64,000 nucleotides of DNA. It comes from VGBV01 sp963780395 (GTDB lineage Bacteria; Actinomycetota; Thermoleophilia; Solirubrobacterales; 70-9). Positions 61,633 to 64,000 of the stretch are shown in pieces. The number at the start of each line of letters is the position of its first letter. The stretch's first letter is position 1. The DNA is taken from the NCBI GenBank assembly GCA_963780395.1, contig CAWABY010000009.1, positions 1 through 64,000 on the forward strand, written 5' to 3'. The notes beneath the pieces are model-generated. The model was given only the letters and a program-made list of their open reading frames with translations, was not told the origin of the DNA and made no database searches. The position numbers and the translations under genes are program-made.

Positions 61633-61658
61633 GCGGTCGCGCCCCTGCCGGGGACCGC
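61633..61658. promoter_or_regulatory. Imperfect hairpin between divergent sulfatase and hbd genes
   Basis: GCGGT pairs with ACCGC, and within them CCCC with GGGG around TGCC. There is a bulge of four bases on one side. It lies 28 bp before the sulfatase start and 58 bp before hbd. It may form in either leader RNA or be an operator. Support is structural only. Confidence 0.25.
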
Positions 61659-61715
61659 CTAGGCGCAACGATAGCTACCCTCCCCGACCGTCCAACCCCA
61701 AGGAGGAGCCGCTGC

Positions 61716-62615
61716 ATGGAGTCAGGCGCGAAGGAGATCACGAAGGTCGGCGTCGTCGGATGTGGCCTGATGGGCCACGGGATCGCCCAGATCTGCGCCC
61801 AGGCCGGCTGGGACGTCGTCGTGCGCGAGCTGGAGCAGGAAAAGCTCGACAAGGGCATGGCGAAGATCGAGAAACAGCTCGCCAGGGCCGTTGACAAGGG
61901 CAAGCTCGAGCAGGCCGACGCGGACGCGATCCGCGCGCGGATCACTCCCACGCTCGACTACAGCGACCTGGCGGACTGCGACCTGGTAATCGAGGCGATC
62001 ACCGAGGACCTCGACGGCAAGCTCGAGATGTGGGGCGAGGTGGACGGGATCGTCAAGGACGACGCCTTCTTCGCCACCAACACCTCCTCGCTGTCGGTGG
62101 CCACGCAAGCCGCCGCGACAAAGCGTCCCGAGCGATTCCTGGGGCTTCACTTCTTCAACCCCGCACAGGTGATGCCGCTGCTGGAGGTGGTGCGGGCCGA
62201 GGGCTCGGGGGACGACGCCGTCGCGCTCGGAATGAGCCTGGGCCAGAAGCTCGGCAAGACGACCGTCGCGGCCGGGGACAACCGCGGCTTCATCGTCAAC
62301 CGGCTGCTGGTGCCCTACATGTTCGACGCGATCCGGGCCCACGAGCAGGGCGTCGGCTCGATCGAGGACATCGACACGGGGATGATGGCCGGGGCCAGCC
62401 ATCCGATGGGGCCGCTCACCCTGTCGGACTTCGTCGGGCTCGACACGCTGGTGGCGATCTCCGAGGTGATGGTCGATGCCTACGGCGAGGACCGTTTCGC
62501 GGCGCCCGAGACGCTGAAGAAGATGGTCGGTGCAGGTGATCTTGGCCGCAAGTCCGGCCGAGGGTTCTACGATTACTCGGGTGAGAAGCCGGTCCCGGTC
62601 GATTCCGGGTCCTAG
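61716..62615 (+). CDS. hbd: 3-hydroxybutyryl-CoA dehydrogenase
   Basis: A 299-residue NAD(P)-dependent 3-hydroxyacyl-CoA dehydrogenase. VGVVGCGLMGHGIAQICAQA is the dinucleotide loop; VIEAITEDLDGKLEMWGEVD and TNTSSLSVATQAA follow, then catalytic His in FLGLHFFNPAQVMPLLEVVR and the C-terminal GFIVNRLLVPYMFDAIRAHE, with GASHPMGPLTLSDFVGLDTL for dimer contact. AGGAGG is ten bases before ATG 61716. It reduces acetoacetyl-CoA to 3-hydroxybutyryl-CoA or the reverse. In this genome it could feed crotonyl-CoA into the ethylmalonyl-CoA pathway or butyrate-type storage metabolism. Confidence 0.9.
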   Translation: MESGAKEITKVGVVGCGLMGHGIAQICAQAGWDVVVRELEQEKLDKGMAKIEKQLARAVDKGKLEQADADAIRARITPTLDYSDLADCDLVIEAITEDLDGKLEMWGEVDGIVKDDAFFATNTSSLSVATQAAATKRPERFLGLHFFNPAQVMPLLEVVRAEGSGDDAVALGMSLGQKLGKTTVAAGDNRGFIVNRLLVPYMFDAIRAHEQGVGSIEDIDTGMMAGASHPMGPLTLSDFVGLDTLVAISEVMVDAYGEDRFAAPETLKKMVGAGDLGRKSGRGFYDYSGEKPVPVDSGS

Positions 62616-62655
62616 GCACGGAAGCTCCCCGCACAACGTCATCAGGAGAGACAGC

Positions 62656-63462
62656 ATGGGCGTCGACGAGACCAGCCTCGATCGGATCAGGAACGCGACC
62701 TTCCCCACCTCGCGGCGCGGCTACGACAAGCACGAGGTCGAGAAGTTCCTGGCCAGGCTGGCTGACTGGCTGGAGACGGGCGCCGGCGACGAGTCGCGCT
62801 CGGACACGGTCAAGCGCGAGCTGGAGCGGGTGGGGGAGCGCACGGGCGCGATCCTGGCCCAAGCCGAGGAGAGCGCCCAGCAGATCCGCAGCGAGGCCGA
62901 AAGCCTCGCCCGCGAGGCGACCGAGGAGGGCAGCGCCCAAGCCGAGAGGTCGCGCAAGGAGGCCGAGACCTACTCGAAGAAGACCCACTCCGAGGCAGAC
63001 TCCTACGCCGAGAAGGCGCGCTCCGAGGCCGACAAGGACGCGGCCGACGCTCGCTCCGAGGCCGACGCGGACGCGCGCGACACGATCGCAGACGCCCAGG
63101 CCCAGGCCAGGCGCATCGTCGAGGAGGGCGTGCAGCGGCGCGAGGACATCGAGGCCGTGATCGCCGACCTGGTCCGCCGGCGCGACGAGGTGCTGGACGA
63201 CACCGAGGAGCTGACGGGCAAGTTGACGACGGCGGTGGGCGACCACAGGCCGGCCAAGGGGGACGACCCCTTCGACATGCCGGACGAGCTCGATCCTCTT
63301 GCGCGCGGGGACGATGGGCCCGAGGAGGTCGCCGAGGACGAGCCGTTCGATACCGACGAAGAGGCCGAGGCGATCGAGGCCGAGCAAGAGCCCGAGCCGG
63401 AGCCGGAACCCGACGAGAAGCCGAAGCCCAAGCGACGGCGCTCCCGCAAGGTTCGCTCCTGA
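62656..63462 (+). CDS. divIVA: DivIVA-domain polar/septal scaffold protein
   Basis: A 268-residue coiled-coil protein. Residues about 8-40 (IRNATFPTSRRGYDKHEVEK, then FLARLADWLE) form the DivIVA membrane-curvature-sensing domain with the F-P-TSRRGYD motif. Residues 45-200 are a Glu/Ala/Lys-rich coiled coil with repeats like RSEADKDAADARSEADADAR. The tail is acidic and rich in Pro-Glu pairs, then basic (KPKRRRSRKVRS). In actinobacteria DivIVA/Wag31 sits at poles or septa and organises wall synthesis. AGGAGAG precedes ATG 62656. An acyl-CoA carboxylase gene follows after 15 bp. Confidence 0.85.
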   Translation: MGVDETSLDRIRNATFPTSRRGYDKHEVEKFLARLADWLETGAGDESRSDTVKRELERVGERTGAILAQAEESAQQIRSEAESLAREATEEGSAQAERSRKEAETYSKKTHSEADSYAEKARSEADKDAADARSEADADARDTIADAQAQARRIVEEGVQRREDIEAVIADLVRRRDEVLDDTEELTGKLTTAVGDHRPAKGDDPFDMPDELDPLARGDDGPEEVAEDEPFDTDEEAEAIEAEQEPEPEPEPDEKPKPKRRRSRKVRS

Positions 63463-63477
63463 TCCCGAGGTCCCTGT

Positions 63478-64000
63478 ATGACTGAGATCCGCTCGGCCCT
63501 GGACGCCGCGCTGGAAGGCGGGCCCGAGCGGCACCGCCGCAAGGTCGCCGAGCAGGAGAAGCTGCCGGTGCGCGAGCGCGTCGAGCGGCTGCTGGACGCC
63601 GAGACGCTGGCCGAGGACGCGCTGCTGGCCAACTGGGAGCAGGAGGGCCTGGGCGCCGACGGGGTCGTCACGGGCATGGGGACGCTCGGCGGCCGTCCGG
63701 TCGCCCTGATGGCCAACGACCCCGCCGTCAAGGCGGGCTCGTGGGGGCCGAAGACGGTCGAGAAGATCCTCCGCATCCAGGAGCGCGCTCTGCGCAACCA
63801 GGTTCCGATGATTTACCTGGTCGACTCGGCGGGCGCCCGCATCACCGATCAGGTGCGGATGTTCCCCGGCCGCCGGGGAGCCGGACACATTTTCCACAAC
63901 CAGGTCCGCCTTTCAGGCCAGGTCCCGCAGGTCTGCCTGCTGTTCGGCCCCAGCGCCGCCGGCGGCGCCTACATCCCGGCCTTCTGCGACGTCGTGATCA
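63478..64000 (+). CDS. Acyl-CoA carboxylase carboxyltransferase subunit (partial, runs off the window)
   Basis: The first 174 codons of a biotin-dependent carboxyltransferase (propionyl-CoA, acetyl-CoA or methylcrotonyl-CoA carboxylase beta subunit). KVAEQEKLPVRERVERLLDA is the usual N-terminal helix; VVTGMGTLGGRPVALMANDP, IYLVDSAGARITDQVRMFPG, and LFGPSAAGGAYIPAFCDVVI build the CoA-binding crotonase-like domain with the oxyanion-hole glycines. The frame is open to the last base. In the ethylmalonyl-CoA pathway propionyl-CoA carboxylase is needed downstream, which would fit, but sequence does not decide the substrate. Confidence 0.85.
   Translation, partial: MTEIRSALDAALEGGPERHRRKVAEQEKLPVRERVERLLDAETLAEDALLANWEQEGLGADGVVTGMGTLGGRPVALMANDPAVKAGSWGPKTVEKILRIQERALRNQVPMIYLVDSAGARITDQVRMFPGRRGAGHIFHNQVRLSGQVPQVCLLFGPSAAGGAYIPAFCDVVI

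Overview
The window is high-GC, densely coded DNA that looks like an actinobacterial chromosome. Gene content points to the class Thermoleophilia (Solirubrobacterales-like): coenzyme F420 genes, a Streptomyces-type MeaA/ethylmalonyl-CoA mutase with crotonyl-CoA carboxylase/reductase, DivIVA, SHOCT and DUF6325 small proteins, secreted Ca-binding RTX-repeat proteins, and secreted proteins with lysine-rich tracts. The lineage call is inference from gene content. No rRNA, tRNA, CRISPR array, insertion sequence or prophage was recognised.

Region 1 (about 1-13.6 kb) is a surface-polysaccharide locus. It holds two family-2 glycosyltransferases, a Wzx-type flippase, a GT4 glycosyltransferase, an O-antigen-ligase-like membrane protein, a Wzz-like chain-length protein, a WecG/TagA transferase, the heptose operon hddA-gmhA-gmhB, an intact GT2 and a DUF6492 protein. 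Nearly every gene before 11.4 kb is broken by single-base frameshifts, yet family motifs can be followed from frame to frame. This fits uncorrected indels in a low-quality stretch, or recent decay of the whole locus.

Region 2 (13.6-36.5 kb) starts with a frameshifted secreted barrel-like protein with a Lys-rich tract, a NarL-type regulator and ClpS. It then carries all the distinctive enzymes of the ethylmalonyl-CoA pathway, dispersed among other genes: ethylmalonyl-CoA mutase (17.4 kb), MaoC/mesaconyl-CoA hydratase (21.8 kb), acyl-CoA/methylsuccinyl-CoA dehydrogenase (24.4 kb), malyl-CoA/methylmalyl-CoA lyase (26.3 kb) and crotonyl-CoA carboxylase/reductase (33.7 kb, one frameshift). A 3-hydroxybutyryl-CoA dehydrogenase (61.7 kb) and an acyl-CoA carboxylase subunit (63.5 kb) could supply the entry and exit steps. 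Three secreted beta-roll/beta-helix proteins lie between them.

Region 3 (36.6-48.6 kb) contains a multicopper oxidase - ZIP transporter - DtxR regulator operon with a palindromic DtxR-like operator at its head, a GGDEF-EAL-GAF cyclic-di-GMP protein, a substrate-binding lipoprotein, pyrophosphatase, aquaporin, small stress-type proteins and a membrane-anchored phosphodiesterase.

Region 4 (48.6-64 kb) carries F420 biosynthesis: a frameshifted fbiC, then npdG-cofD-cofC-cofE in one operon. An M1 peptidase, alcohol dehydrogenase and cupin lie between them. A short acyl-CoA operon (SDR, FlK-like thioesterase, HMG-CoA-lyase-like enzyme, SnoaL-like protein), a sulfatase, hbd, divIVA and the start of an acyl-CoA carboxylase follow. 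The last gene runs off the window.
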